Below are positions 44,050-55,760 of a stretch of DNA of 64,000 nt, piece by piece. The translations under genes and the position numbers were made by a program. Each line of letters starts with the position of its first letter. Within the stretch, counting starts at the first letter, position 1. The notes beneath the pieces were generated by a model. The model was given only the letters and a program-made list of their open reading frames with translations. It did no database searches and was not told where the DNA came from. Source of the DNA: Warburgia ugandensis (Eukaryota; Streptophyta; Magnoliopsida; Canellales; Canellaceae); NCBI GenBank assembly GCA_035236585.1, contig CP141132.1, forward strand, positions 22,109,945-22,173,944. The letters are read 5' to 3'.

Positions 44050-46747
44050 CTAATATAAATCAATTAATTGAATGAAGTGTTGTTTCATTGTAATTAAATA
44101 CCTTCTAAAGAAGCCAAGTAGTTTAGGAACAACAATGTTCATCTTGTAGCCACTTCTCTTATTTGCATCTCTTGGATACCGCTCTTTTAGAAAGTCCATG
44201 TGCATTCTATACAATGAAGAAATGAAAATTATATATAACATGCCTGCATTAATATATAATACATATTGTACCCTTCAACATATATATGGCTAAACATTAT
44301 CAATATTAATGTTTAAATTAATTATGTTAAAGAAATCAAAGAAAGAACATTAATTACTTTCTCAATGTATGGTTGAACTTCATCAATATTAATATTTCGC
44401 AAGACATAAAGGTGTGCCCAATCCCATTCCTTACAATCAACGGTCAATACACAACCACTGGAAAGAGGTTCACCAAGCCTTAGATCAATTAATGCACTTG
44501 AATGTTTCTTTCTCGGGATTCCAATAATAGCCACTCTTGATAAATACTCAGTGCAAAACTCCACCACTTCTTCTATAATGTGACATTTGAAAATACACGC
44601 CCCAATCATTTGTGATTTCGTACATACCCTTTTAACACATTCATGTACCTTTTAAATGGGTACATCCATTGCAAGTAAATAGGTCCACAGCCTAACCTCA
44701 TCAATGAGGTGTACTATTAAGTGTACCATGATGTCGAAGAAGGATGGTGGAAAGATTATATCAAGTTCACATAAGGTTGTCGCCAAATGCTCCTGAATTT
44801 CTTGTAATTTCAAAGTATCCACCACCTTCTTGCACAAAGCATGAAGAATTTAGTAATAGTTCATCTAACTTTATCTAGTAGCACTGAATGTATTGCTATG
44901 GATAGGAATTATTGCATCAATGCATGACAATCATGAGACTTCATCCCTAACAGTTTCAACTCTTCCATAGAGACAATGTTTCTAAAGCTTGAAGAGTACC
45001 CATCTGAGACTTTAATATCTAACAAGGTTTTATACTCTATTTTTCTCTACTCTCGACTAAGCATATAATTGCTTTAGGCAAGTAAGTTCCTTGGCTGCCC
45101 TTATTCTGAGGATGCAACCTTCTCTTTAAAGCCATTTTTATGAGATCCATTCAAGCTGCTAGTCCATCCTTTGTTTTTCCCAACATGTTGAGTAAGGTAT
45201 TGGTCAAGCTTTCACATACATTCTTCTTAATGTGCATGATATTAAGCACATGTCGTATGTGTAGGGATTTCTAGTATACAAGTTCAAAGAATATTGACCC
45301 CTTCCATGTACATTAAGGTTCTCAACTCGTTCCAATACTTGTCATCCAGTCAACCTCTTTAGAGGTATCCTAATCTCCACACTACTATTAAGTTCTCCCT
45401 TTTTCAAATGGTATAGATGGTTTCTGTGCAACCATCTTCTATGACCTAGGAATGTCATCTTTCTACCATGTTGAAGTCATGCGACACAAAGTTGATCACT
45501 ACAAATAGTACAAGCATTGTATCCCATCACTGTGGATCCTGCCAAATTATTTTATGTAGGAAAGTCACTTATTGTCTGTAGTAGTACAGCTTTAAGGGAT
45601 GAATTTATCTTTCTTGTATGCATCATAAACTTCAACCCCTATGTCCTAAGATCATCAATTAATGGAGCCAAGTACATGTCAATGTCATTCCCAAGTTGCT
45701 TGAGACCCGATATTAACGTAGTTACATCATGAACTTCCTCTTCATGCACAACAATGATGGAAGGTTGTAACAAACTATTATAACAAGCCAACAACTATAC
45801 CTAATGCTCATAGAAGCATGAGGATTAATCTTATCTATAGATATTACAAGTTGTAGGTTTCTAAGTTCTTCTCCAAAATAGGGCTATCTGTTGGATTACA
45901 TAAATAGTTATCACCTACTCTCTCCTCGACATGCCATACTAATTTCTTCACAGTTTCTTTAATACAAAACGTTCTTTGGAATCTTGGAATAGGAAAAAAT
46001 GCCATAGAACCTTTCCAGGGACATCTTTCACTTAACATTCACTTGAATTCTTCTTCATCTTCCATCTTGAATGTCCATAAGTTGGACATATAATTTTGTC
46101 TTTGTGCTTCTTTCTGTATAAGATGTAGTCATTGAGATAGACATATATCTTTTCATACTTCAACACTAGTGTAGCCAAGGTTTTCTTTGCCTCTCATGTT
46201 GACCTAACCAATTTTTTCTCCTTAAGCAACATTTTACCAATGACTTTCAACAATTTTGTAAAACCTTGATCTAAAATACCAAATCTTGATTTCACCTTGT
46301 TAAGTTCTATCACTGCAAACAACTTGGTGTAATCTATACAACCCACGAACAATGGCTCATCGGCTTCCTCCAATATAGTTTGAAATTGTTTGGGTCATTT
46401 TGGAAGTCATTATATACATCTTGAAATGTTGGTGCAGCTGTACTACTATCTGGAACACTTCCTATACTGGCTTCTTTTTCATATACACATTCAGCCCTTG
46501 CCAAGGGCTTATAAGGTATTCCCTCTCCATGCTACATCCAGGGGTGATAGCTATTATCAACTCCATTGAAGTACAAATGTTCTCTCAACTCACCAACAAT
46601 AACCTTTTTTAGGTTTCCACATCTCTAGCATGGATATTGCATTTGATTAGAATTACCACCAACCTTTGCAAACTCTATAAACTTTTCTATTCCTTCCTCA
46701 TATTCCCTTAATGATCATTCTGCACTTATCCAAGCATATTTGTCCAT
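44050..46747 (-). pseudogene. CACTA TNP2 transposase with DUF4218 (broken)
   Basis: The probable start is the ATG at 46747-46745, MDKYAWISA, the family's typical N-terminus. It is followed by REYEEGIEKFIEFAKVGGNS and a PC-stop-RCGN zinc motif (TAG at 46627-46625). Further blocks are: CPWKGSMAFFPIPRFQRTF and WHVEERVGDNYLCNPTDS (46020-45880), a conserved TNP2 segment; ATTLCELDIIFPPSFFDIMV and HLIVHLIDEVRLW (44790-44690), the DUF4218 domain; IIEEVVEFCTEYLS (44580-44530); and VVPKLLGFFRR (44140-44100). Frameshifts and stops separate the blocks. TNP2-type proteins cut and join the element ends; this copy cannot. Confidence 0.8.
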
Positions 46748-47219
46748 TTTGTCCAAAATTTGATGTTCAAATTCATGTAAAGATTTTCTAAACATAAAAA
46801 GATTAATCACATGGGTTAGGAATTTAACCAAATATTTGATGTGCACAAAAAAATGTGCATATATATAGTTAGTAAAAACATATATAATATATATTAAAGG
46901 ACTCAACTTTTCAACTCTAGGATTGGACAAGTGAGAATGATGCAAAAACATGACTGATCCGTATACATAAATGATCCACACACTAATCCATACACATCAA
47001 TGATCATATACATGCAAGAAGAAAAAAGATTAAGAAAAGGAATTTTATACCTATAAACATGAAATAAAGCAAACATATGGTAAAAACAAGAATGAATACT
47101 ACCCAACTAATCTAAACTAAGAAAATACAAGTTCAGGTCAAAGTGTATGTTAATCCAACACAATGTTCAAGTTTTTCATCAAAGTAGCTGAGAGTAAAAA
47201 ATTAAATGTTTAACTTCAT

Positions 47220-47499
47220 GTTGTATTCAAAAGAAGATTTAAAGGATGATTCTTAAAAATAGTCTTATAAAACATGACATTATGAAAATCTTCTTACATT
47301 GTGTATGATAATATAAGACATTTTTTAAAACTATCTTATAAAACATAACAATATAAAACAATTTTCAAAAACCATCTTATATTGTTCATAATATAAGACG
47401 ATTTTCAAAAATCATCTTATAAAAATAGTTTATAAGATGTTTATTGAAAATCATCTTATATATTAAGACCATTTTATAAGATAGGTTTTGAAAACCGTC
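47220..47499 (-). repeat. 5' subterminal repeats of CACTA B, inner part
   Basis: Repeated palindromic units like 'gacgattttcaaaaatcatc' with 'ttataaaa' continue up to the TTA at 47500 where a Harbinger-like element is inserted. The same array resumes at 48978, so it was a single array before that insertion. Confidence 0.7.
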
Positions 47500-47566
47500 T
47501 TAGGGGGGTTTATTTAACAGCATATGTTAGGCATTTCTAAAATATCATGGCATATCTTAGGAATGC

Positions 47567-47790
47567 AGCTTATTTAACTACGATATCTTAGTCACAGGTG
47601 AGATATCAATTTTATTTAACTACAATATCTTTGGCATATATAAGATATCAGGTTTATTTAACTACTATATCTTCAACATATGTGAGATATTAGGTTTATT
47701 TAACTGCGATATCTTTGGCATATGTCATATATCTGGTTTATATAACAGAGATATCTTTGGCATTTGCTAGATATCAGGTTTATTTAACTT
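47567..47790. repeat. 42-bp tandem array reusing the Harbinger TIR motif
   Basis: The motif GGTTTATTTAAC from the element's own terminus recurs at 47567, 47609, 47651, 47693, 47735 and 47777, an exact 42-bp period. Each unit also carries an inverted pair of 'gatatct ... agatatc', so every unit can form a small hairpin. A looser GATATC-rich counterpart lies near the right end (48780-48930). Confidence 0.85.
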
Positions 47791-47919
47791 TGTCATTCTT
47801 AATATGTTTGGTGTTATTTCAAATATGCCAAATTGTGTTTGTCATGTAAAATTCGTTCCTTTGTAGAGAGAGAAAAATCAAAGAAAACCATTATTTTTTA
47901 GAGAGAGAAATAGGGCATC

Positions 47920-48750
47920 ATGTTTTTCATCCTCCCTTCTTTCTCATAGTCCTTCTCTTCCCATCTCTACTACACCATTTCCCATATCTATTTCACTTCC
48001 AACCCATCACCTACATCACCGCTCCACCTCAATCCAGATAGCACCCTGACATGCACCTTCTCTATTTCCCCCATGACTTGAACCAACACCGATCCTCCTC
48101 TACTCCCTTCTTTGCCTATTCCTATCTCTCTCGCACCACCCTCTTTTGGCTATTTCTATCCCAACTTCATTAGAATCCCCTTCCTTTTCATCATACATCA
48201 CTCCTCTACTCCTCATTCCTTCTCAGACTTTCTCTATCTCCTCTTCTTCTTCCCCAAGCACCACGTGAGTCAGTTGCCCACTATAGACACCCAGAGTTGC
48301 CTTAACTGATGCTTTGTGCAATTCAATTTTAGTTGCCAGCAAAAACCTAGATTTCTCTACCTTGGTCTCTTGCGTCTGCCTTCCATCTACTCCTCCTCAT
48401 TCTCTCCAATGATAACCCCCTATCCAGACCAGCTAGCATCGTCGTCTTCCATTGGTGATGATTCACCTCTATCTCCCTCTGTTTACTCGCTCCAGGTCTC
48501 CCTCCTCTCTGCCAAACATCCAACTAGTAGCACAGCACAATTCCACCTCCACCCGACTTGGGTTTTCCTCATGACTTCTCCCGTTTTCCCATTTTCCTTC
48601 TCTTCTCCTCCTCCTCTTCTTCTCCTTTACCCCCATCTTCATCATCTCCACCTTCTTCTACATCTATCGGGTTCTTGTTTCTTTCTTCAAATTCCAAGTT
48701 TAGCATTTGCTCTTTAATTAAAATGCCATTTGCATCCCCTTTTTAATTTC
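47920..48750 (+). other. Pyrimidine-rich cargo inside the Harbinger-like element
   Basis: This stretch is strongly C+T-rich on the plus strand and includes open frames (48112-48309, 48316-48717) encoding Ser/Leu/Pro-rich low-complexity sequence. It could be a captured host exon or 5' UTR, as in Pack-type elements, or just biased sequence. I recognise no protein domain, and the low complexity makes coding function doubtful. Confidence 0.35.
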
Positions 48751-48977
48751 CTCTATGTCCTAGCTTCTATTCCATGATGTATTTCAGATATCACCAAAAA
48801 TATCACTAGAGATATCATCAGAGGTATTATAGAACAAATGTCACATCTCTTACATATCCCAGATATCACACAAGATATTATAGAACATATGACACATATA
48901 TCAGATATCGTCGGAGATATCACAAGAGATGTGCCAACAGAAATGCCAAACATACACCATTAAATAAACCCCCCTTA

Positions 48978-49150
48978 TATTGTGTTGACAAGATAAGACA
49001 ATTTTCCAAAACCATCTTATAAACTATTTTTATAAGATAGTTTTTGAAAATTGTCTTATAATATTATAATATATATAAGACAATTATGAGAAATCATCTT
49101 ATAAAAAAATTTATAAGACGATTGTATTTAAACCATCTTCTTTTTTTTGC
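48978..49150 (-). repeat. 5' subterminal repeats of CACTA B, outer part
   Basis: Four palindromic units ('agacaattttccaaaaccat', 'agatagtttttgaaaattgt' and similar, each with 'cttataa') lie between the nested Harbinger element and the CACTA terminus at 49179. They continue the array at 47220-47499. Confidence 0.7.
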
Positions 49151-49179
49151 CTTCTTATAAAACCCAAATTTTAGTAGTG

Positions 49180-50387
49180 TTGGGTGCTCTTGCTCCAAAT
49201 GGTTCCACAGTTTGCCCCGTTAAAGAGTCGACCACTAGAATTTATGGATCGATTAGAAGAATACATCTAACAGTTGTGGGAGTTTGAGAAAAGTAGTTTC
49301 TAAGATTGCTTTTCTTTTCTAAAAGACTATTTGGAGAGAAGTGGTTTTGCAAAAAGAAAACCATAGGGTAAGATAATGAAAGTTAGGCCAAATATGGTCA
49401 CTCTTAACCCATTTCAATAAATTGGCCATTTCACTAAAAAGGTGCTTTTCTACATGCTTTGATAAGAACAATGGAAAAGTCTTATAAACCGAAATCTATC
49501 AATGCAATGGGAAAATGACTAAAAAATTGCAAAGTGTAGTGAGTAAAGAAGAACAGCTATTTTTCCAATTGAGAGGACGTGGACCCATTAAATTCCAAAG
49601 AAACCATAATTTTAATGGTAAAATGACACATCATTGAGTATATGGTCACTTCAGCGAATTAATAGCCCCATAAGAAAAGCAAAACAGCACCAACTCCTAG
49701 TCTTCAGGTGGGATTGTGATGACATTCACTTGAATCCTATTCTTCCTTGTCCACATATGTATTTTTGAATTTTGAATTATTTTTATTTTTATCTTATGCC
49801 ATTAATTGGATGAATGGGCCTCTGAAGGATTTGCTTTATAAACCCTTTCTCTTTGAGCCATGTGGCATTTCTATCTAATCTAATTATGGTTCTAGCTAAA
49901 TACTTCCTCTTTCTCTCTTCCTCTTTAAAACCTTTCCTAATTTACTTCAAATTCTAACAATTTCTCTCTTATAATATTATAAACTAAGAGGGCCACTTAA
50001 AGGTCATTAAATTTGCCTTTATTCTTTCTCTAACCCATTTTATTTGTTTTCTAATCTTTTCTTATTATCTCTTGCTCACTATTTCTCATAACTTTTTTAG
50101 TCTCTTTCTCTCTTTTATATTCTTCTTTTCATCTATATGTATCAAGGGCTAAGAAACTTCTAAATTTTTTAGTTATTTCTAATTGTAGACCCACTTGAAT
50201 TAGTGGTGAGATAAATGAATAAATAGGTCATATGTAATATATGTAAATATTAATTTACAATGAATAAACAAAACACAATTACAAAAAAAGGGGATAATTT
50301 TTTCTTGTGCTTCCACACCAATCTCACATTTCTTAACATTCCATATAAATAATCATCAATGAAACAATCCAATTAGGTATTGTAACA
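49180..50387. other. Spacer without recognisable features
   Basis: This AT-rich single-copy-looking sequence lies between the CACTA right end and an LTR-like start. It holds pyrimidine-rich tracts (49900-50130). I see no gene, repeat or motif worth naming. Confidence 0.4.
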
Positions 50388-50820
50388 GCCCCAACTTTTA
50401 AATTCTATTTCATGTAATTTTTCAAATTTTTTTGAATGAAATGTTAATAGGGAAGACTATAGCATTTTGAGTTTCGTGTAATTAACATTTTGAAAGACAT
50501 AGTTGACCCTCAAACTGTTAATACTTGCAATGTACGTGTTGAGATGATTTCAACTATACTAATTTTGCAAGAAACATGGTTCAAACAAAGAAGTTATGAT
50601 GTTTTGAATATGGAGGGTATTTTAGTAAAAAAAAGAAGAAGAAATTCTTAAAACAAAAGGGCCATTTTGATAGTGGCACCACCCCCTCCCTACACGCATT
50701 TAAGTAAAATGAGAATAGACCGTTGGGTCTATTCCAAACCCGACACACACACACAAAGGAAAACCCAACAAGAGAGAGAGGAACAAAAAAGGGAAGAAGA
50801 GAGGAAGGAAAGGAGAAGAA

Positions 50821-50823
<3 letters not shown>

Positions 50824-50887
<64 letters not shown>
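50824..50887. repeat. GA microsatellite
   Basis: About 64 nt of uninterrupted (AG)n lie within the presumed leader part of the LTR-like block. Overlapping Arg-Glu or Ser-Leu open frames are artefacts. Confidence 0.95.
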
Positions 50888-50890
<3 letters not shown>

Positions 50891-51419
50891 GAGCCCAGCC
50901 ATCGAAGAAGACGCATAACAACGGCGAAGAGAAAAACAAGGGTTTATGGTTGCCATAGTTGCTGATTGTTGCTAAAGACGATGATGGCTCAAATTAGAGA
51001 TACAAGTCGATCATCCCACTCAGCATGAAGAGATGAACCAAAACCCCTTATTTATTTGAAGATTAATGAAAAGTTTGATTCCAAAACTAGGGAAAAATCT
51101 AAATGTGCAGTGACTAACAGTCCAGCGTTCGGTTTTTGCATAAACCCATCATTTTCAATGATGTTTGGGAGTGAGAAATTGCCTTACATGTAAGATCAAT
51201 AAAAGCGCAACTCTGATTTGAAGTTTTGAACAAAATTTGTACTATTTTGTGTTATATCTAATTTTTATTGATGATCTAACCATTGATTTCTAAATCCATA
51301 ATTAGATAAGCATAAAACATGTTTTAATTCAACTCTAATCTAGCTAAGATTGTCAATCTAGGCTTGAAACTAATCGAACAATCTCAATTGTCCAATATGT
51401 TACTGTAAAAACAATATAT

Positions 51420-51860
51420 GTTGATGCCTAATCGATAATCAGACACTGTCAGTAAGTTTCTTTGACCCAAAATTGGTATAGAATGGTTGAAAATCACTAA
51501 TCCAAGAACAAAACAAATCAGATCATCTTGGTCATCCAATCCATCATAATTAAAATAGTAACCTTGTTACATCTAATCGATGATTAGATGCCATAGATGA
51601 AACTTAGAACCCTTAATCGATTATGATTTGATAAAAATTGTAAAATTTAGATAGAATTTATCAAAAAGACTCAGTTGTCCAAGAAGACAGTAATGGAACA
51701 AAAACCTGGCTATGTTAGATCGATGATCAGACATTACCATTATAGTCACTGACCTTGAATTTATTTAGAAATGAATAAAAGTTCGATATCAGAATTGATT
51801 CACTAGATTAGAACATGTAAGATAAAATTTGACCGTAGACTAGTGATTCAAGTGTTCATC
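51420..51860. repeat. Degenerate repeats of about 144 bp
   Basis: Three diverged units begin near 51424, 51569 and 51712 with 'taatcgataatcagacac', 'taatcgatgattagatgc' and 'gatcgatgatcagacatt', spaced 145 and 143 bp. Similarity beyond these headers is weak. Confidence 0.4.
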
Positions 51861-54800
51861 TTGATTTGACCATAGGTCTATAACGAAAACCTTAGAACAA
51901 CAACATATATGACCATCTTCCTAGGATCTAACCATTGATCAACTATTATTTCTTCAATAAACACTGGTTCTTCGATCAAGTTTTGAATAACTTTCTAATC
52001 AAATCGTTCTTGCATTTTAGATATGAAGTCTCATTCAAAAATCTAATGCCAGATCTGTGAGATCAGGCACCACATCTCCTTTTGATCTATAGCGGTTCTG
52101 TGGTTAGAGCAACAGATCAGCAAATCCCTAACCTCCAGTGCACCAATCAAAGGCAAAGACATGATCTGGGCTGTCCATTTAGAGATTGACAACTAGATAT
52201 GCAGATTGGTCAAACTATAAATTTAGCCAACAGAGGTGTGCATGTGATTTGAGGATGAGTGTCACATGAGGTAGGTGGATTAAGATTGCTATATTGGAAT
52301 ATATATAATAATTGACATGTGTTAAAATGAATAAGTTAATGTAGATGATGAATTTATCTGAATACTATTTTTAATTACTGAAATTATGAAAGCATGTGAA
52401 AATCTTAATGGTAATTTCATTACACATTTTCACTTTAATGCATTGAAAAAAGAATGACTTAAATTTGAATTGAAAAAGCTAATGTTGCTCTAGTTGTAAC
52501 ACCTAAACAAATAAGTAAAGACTTCAATCTTTGAATGAAAACTATCATATATATTTAGTTGATGTTGAAATACATAAATACATTACTTACTTTTGGACTA
52601 GCTACATATGTGAAAAGAACTTGAAATACTTGGGTTATTTATAACATTAGAACAAAAGAGTGATAGGACAATACATCTTGGTTGAAATGTGCACTTAAAT
52701 CTAATGGACGTTGCAAATACCTTAAACGTGGTTGGACTTTAAATATATGCCACTGACACCTAAGAAACTGAAACTTGATTCTACAACATTTGGAACACCC
52801 TAAATGGCACGGAATGCAAATGAGTGAACCAAAAATGATTGTATTATAGCTCAAAAGGTTTTTGATCTATAAAGAGACCTACACAACAAGCTAAAAGTGG
52901 CCATACTTTTACAACTAATATCTTAAGAATGATTTAATGATTGGTCTCAAGGTAGAAGAAAGCTTAATATATTAAACTCATAATTGTACTAATGAATAAA
53001 AGCTGAAGGCAAGAATCCTAAGATTTTCATAATTAAGAGATAGAGTAATAATTACATTATTAGTAGCTATTAACTAGGTTTATCTTGACTTGATTTTATT
53101 ACTATTTACTAAAATGGTTGGGTTATGGATATGTATGATTTCAAATGATTGCATTTATACAAACTACTTTGCATTCAAGCTTAGAAAGAAACTCTTAATA
53201 CCATGGACCAAAAACAATAGATGCATACGTGTTATCACCTAAGCCATAACATGTTTGTCATTATTAATAGAAGGTTTTGTTACTAGTTTGACTATGGTCT
53301 ACTTAATTAAATGCATTTTATAATTGTTTAAAAGGTCCATCCTTTATAATTATTGCTTGGGATGCATTGTTGAATGATTGAAATCGTGAGAAAATTTCAT
53401 AATCTTTTATAAGATGACTATTTGTCATGAGCCATGACTAAGCATGTCTAGTTGGATGCCAATTTTTTTATGTGGATATTGAATGCATGCCTTTGAGGAT
53501 TTGAAGTACATTATCAAATGAATGTGAATGCAATAGTCATGAGCTATGAGCAAAGCATGAGATTAGACTCTTGTTGTTTATGAAATGGATTTGGGACACC
53601 TGATTTTGAATATAAAGTGCATTGCCAAATGAATGTGAATGCATGACTTAAAACCTCATTGAAACTATGTTGTATAGCTTGTTGATGTTATGGTTGAAGG
53701 TTTTCATACCTTGGAAATGAATGAATTTGAATGGTTACTTAAATCATTGTTGTTCCACTAATATTTTCAATTTAATATCACCTATGTTTGTGTATGGAAG
53801 TGGATGTAACTTTTGATGTTTGGGATTCACACTTATATTTTTATTCTTACTTATGACAATAAGTAAGCAAGAAGGACATGTGGAATATGGGGGGGAAAAA
53901 AAAGAAGGTATACTACCTGCAGGACTTCAGTTTTAAAACTATGATGATGCATGAATCATGACACTATGTATGGAAAACCCTACACTTGAAATCATTTGAT
54001 ATTTCTCACCTATGCATGAGACGATATAAGAACATTTTTATATTTCAAGTTATACTTGATTTAAAAAGTGATTTACTTGTTTGCTCAGATGTTTTATGGC
54101 AAGCATTCTTCGAGTAGCTGTAAGGCCTGTGAGGTTTTGATTTGATTTTAGGAAAAAATCACTCGACTGTGGTTCAAGTAGGTAGACCCTAAGGCATGTG
54201 CTCACTAAGTAGATGTAAGACCTGATGATGGTCCAAGAGTGTTGGACCATGTCCAAGAGCGTTGGACCCTATCTAGGAGCATTGGACATTGTGTGATGTG
54301 TTGTTGATGTATGGGAGTGTTGGACCTATCCATGAGCATTGGGTAGTATGTGATGTGAGGGAAGGGAGGTCTCTACTGGTAGGAAGGTGTGCCAGTTTCA
54401 TTGCAACAGGACTTAAAGGATCGCCCCGGATTTAAGTATGGGTACTTGCATGATTTGGTGAGCATATTTGTAAAACCTTTAGTTTCCTCATTAGAGCATG
54501 TCTTATTGTATTCTTCGTCATCGAGGATTCACTTATCTAAGTTTTACTTGAGAGCTTGTATTTGGAATGGCTTTCTAGATATTTTCGAGTAACATGTTCA
54601 TTATGCTAGACTTGAAGTTGTTGTTAAATTTAAGCATGCTTGTGATCATGCATTCTCTAATAAAATCATGTAAGTTTATTTCCTATCTACATTTATATTC
54701 ATAAACAATGATTTTTACCAATTGACTTTGATTTGTGTGTGTGTGTATTGGATTAATCGAACATCATTGGTAGTTATGCCTGATCATATACTCAACCATA

Positions 54801-55760
54801 TATGAATTTGAAATTGAGCATGTTCATAAAGGAAATCAGGAGAGAAAAATGCATGTGTACATGAATAATGAATTATCTTAAAGAATCATATGTCATGAAT
54901 TAAACTGAATGATTATGTGTATGCATGAAAAGTATTCTTGTATGACTGAGTGTTCATGGAATGATAATGATGTAGGATTGGTTGGACATATACAAAAAGG
55001 AATAATGTATTTATACTGTCACAAACTCTAAAATGCAAAGGATTTGTCAACTTATCCGCTTAAGACTTGTGAATTAATTTCATATAATATATAATTTGGG
55101 AACTTATGATTTTAACTCGAGCATGTGTTTTAAGATATCATGATTTTGTTTATATATGAACAATTGTCATTACACTGGTTATGAAAGTTATGAACTGCAT
55201 GCCAGATTCGCAACCTTTTTTCACCTATACAAGTGCAAGCTTGTTAAGACATTGTAATAGTTTATAATGTCTCAAATTTGAAGAATTAAATGGAAGGACG
55301 AACAAGTTGAGCCAAGGACATGAAAGCAACTACTGTGTGGTAATTGTAAAAGATTGGGACTTTTAGTAAATGAGGAATGAGCCTTACATTTTGGTATTTG
55401 ATTTATGAGTTATTAAAGAACATGTATGTATATTTACTTTGATGTAGTGGACTTATTTTTATTTAGTGGAATGTATTATGATGTGGTTGTAACTAGAGAT
55501 TCTAGGGTTATGATCAAGTTTTTTTTATTATTATAAAATGATTTGTGTCTATCAAGTGTTCTGTACGTTTGCTTTAAATGCGCATATATCCAAAAAATAG
55601 AGAAAACTATGCTGAATTTTAGGTAGGAATGAGACACTCATTCTACTATATAATCCTTGTGTTTGTTATAGAAATGACACTTGAATTTTTAAAAATACTT
55701 TTCAATAAAACAAAATCTTTCGTTGCTTTATTTTTTAAAGAAATTCTCAAACAAGGGGCC

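Larger units (their letters stand above)
47503..48974. mobile_element. Non-autonomous PIF/Harbinger-like element, 1472 bp
   Basis: Terminal inverted repeats: the left reads GGGGGGTTTATTTAA then 'cagcatatgttaggcatttc'. The right, read inward, is GGGGGGTTTATTTAA then 'tggtgtatgtttggcatttc'; about 31 of the first 37 bases agree. Both ends are flanked by TTA (47500-47502 and 48975-48977), the typical PIF/Harbinger target duplication. No transposase is encoded. The middle (47920-48750) is a pyrimidine-rich segment unlike the ends. The element interrupts the subterminal repeats of CACTA B, so it is younger than that transposon. Confidence 0.85.
50388..55760 (+). repeat. LTR-like block, possibly a solo LTR with inserted repeats
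   Basis: It opens with 'tgtaacagccccaacttt', the usual start of one class of plant gypsy LTR. It continues with 'aagaagttatgatg' and 'gggccattttgatagtggca', parallel to the LTR at 34233 ('gaagaagttacgacc', 'gggccattttgataacggca'). No polyprotein domain is found in 5.4 kb, so either the LTR is very long or other repeats are inserted. The 3' end is uncertain. It includes a GA microsatellite and degenerate 144-bp repeats. Confidence 0.45.

Noticed and set aside
48316..48717. 133-codon Ser/Leu/Pro-rich open frame inside the Harbinger-like element
   Set aside because: Low-complexity pyrimidine-rich DNA; kept only as possible captured cargo, not as a gene.
50581..50956. Overlapping Ser-Leu and Arg-Glu rich open frames
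   Set aside because: They are produced by the GA microsatellite at 50824-50887.
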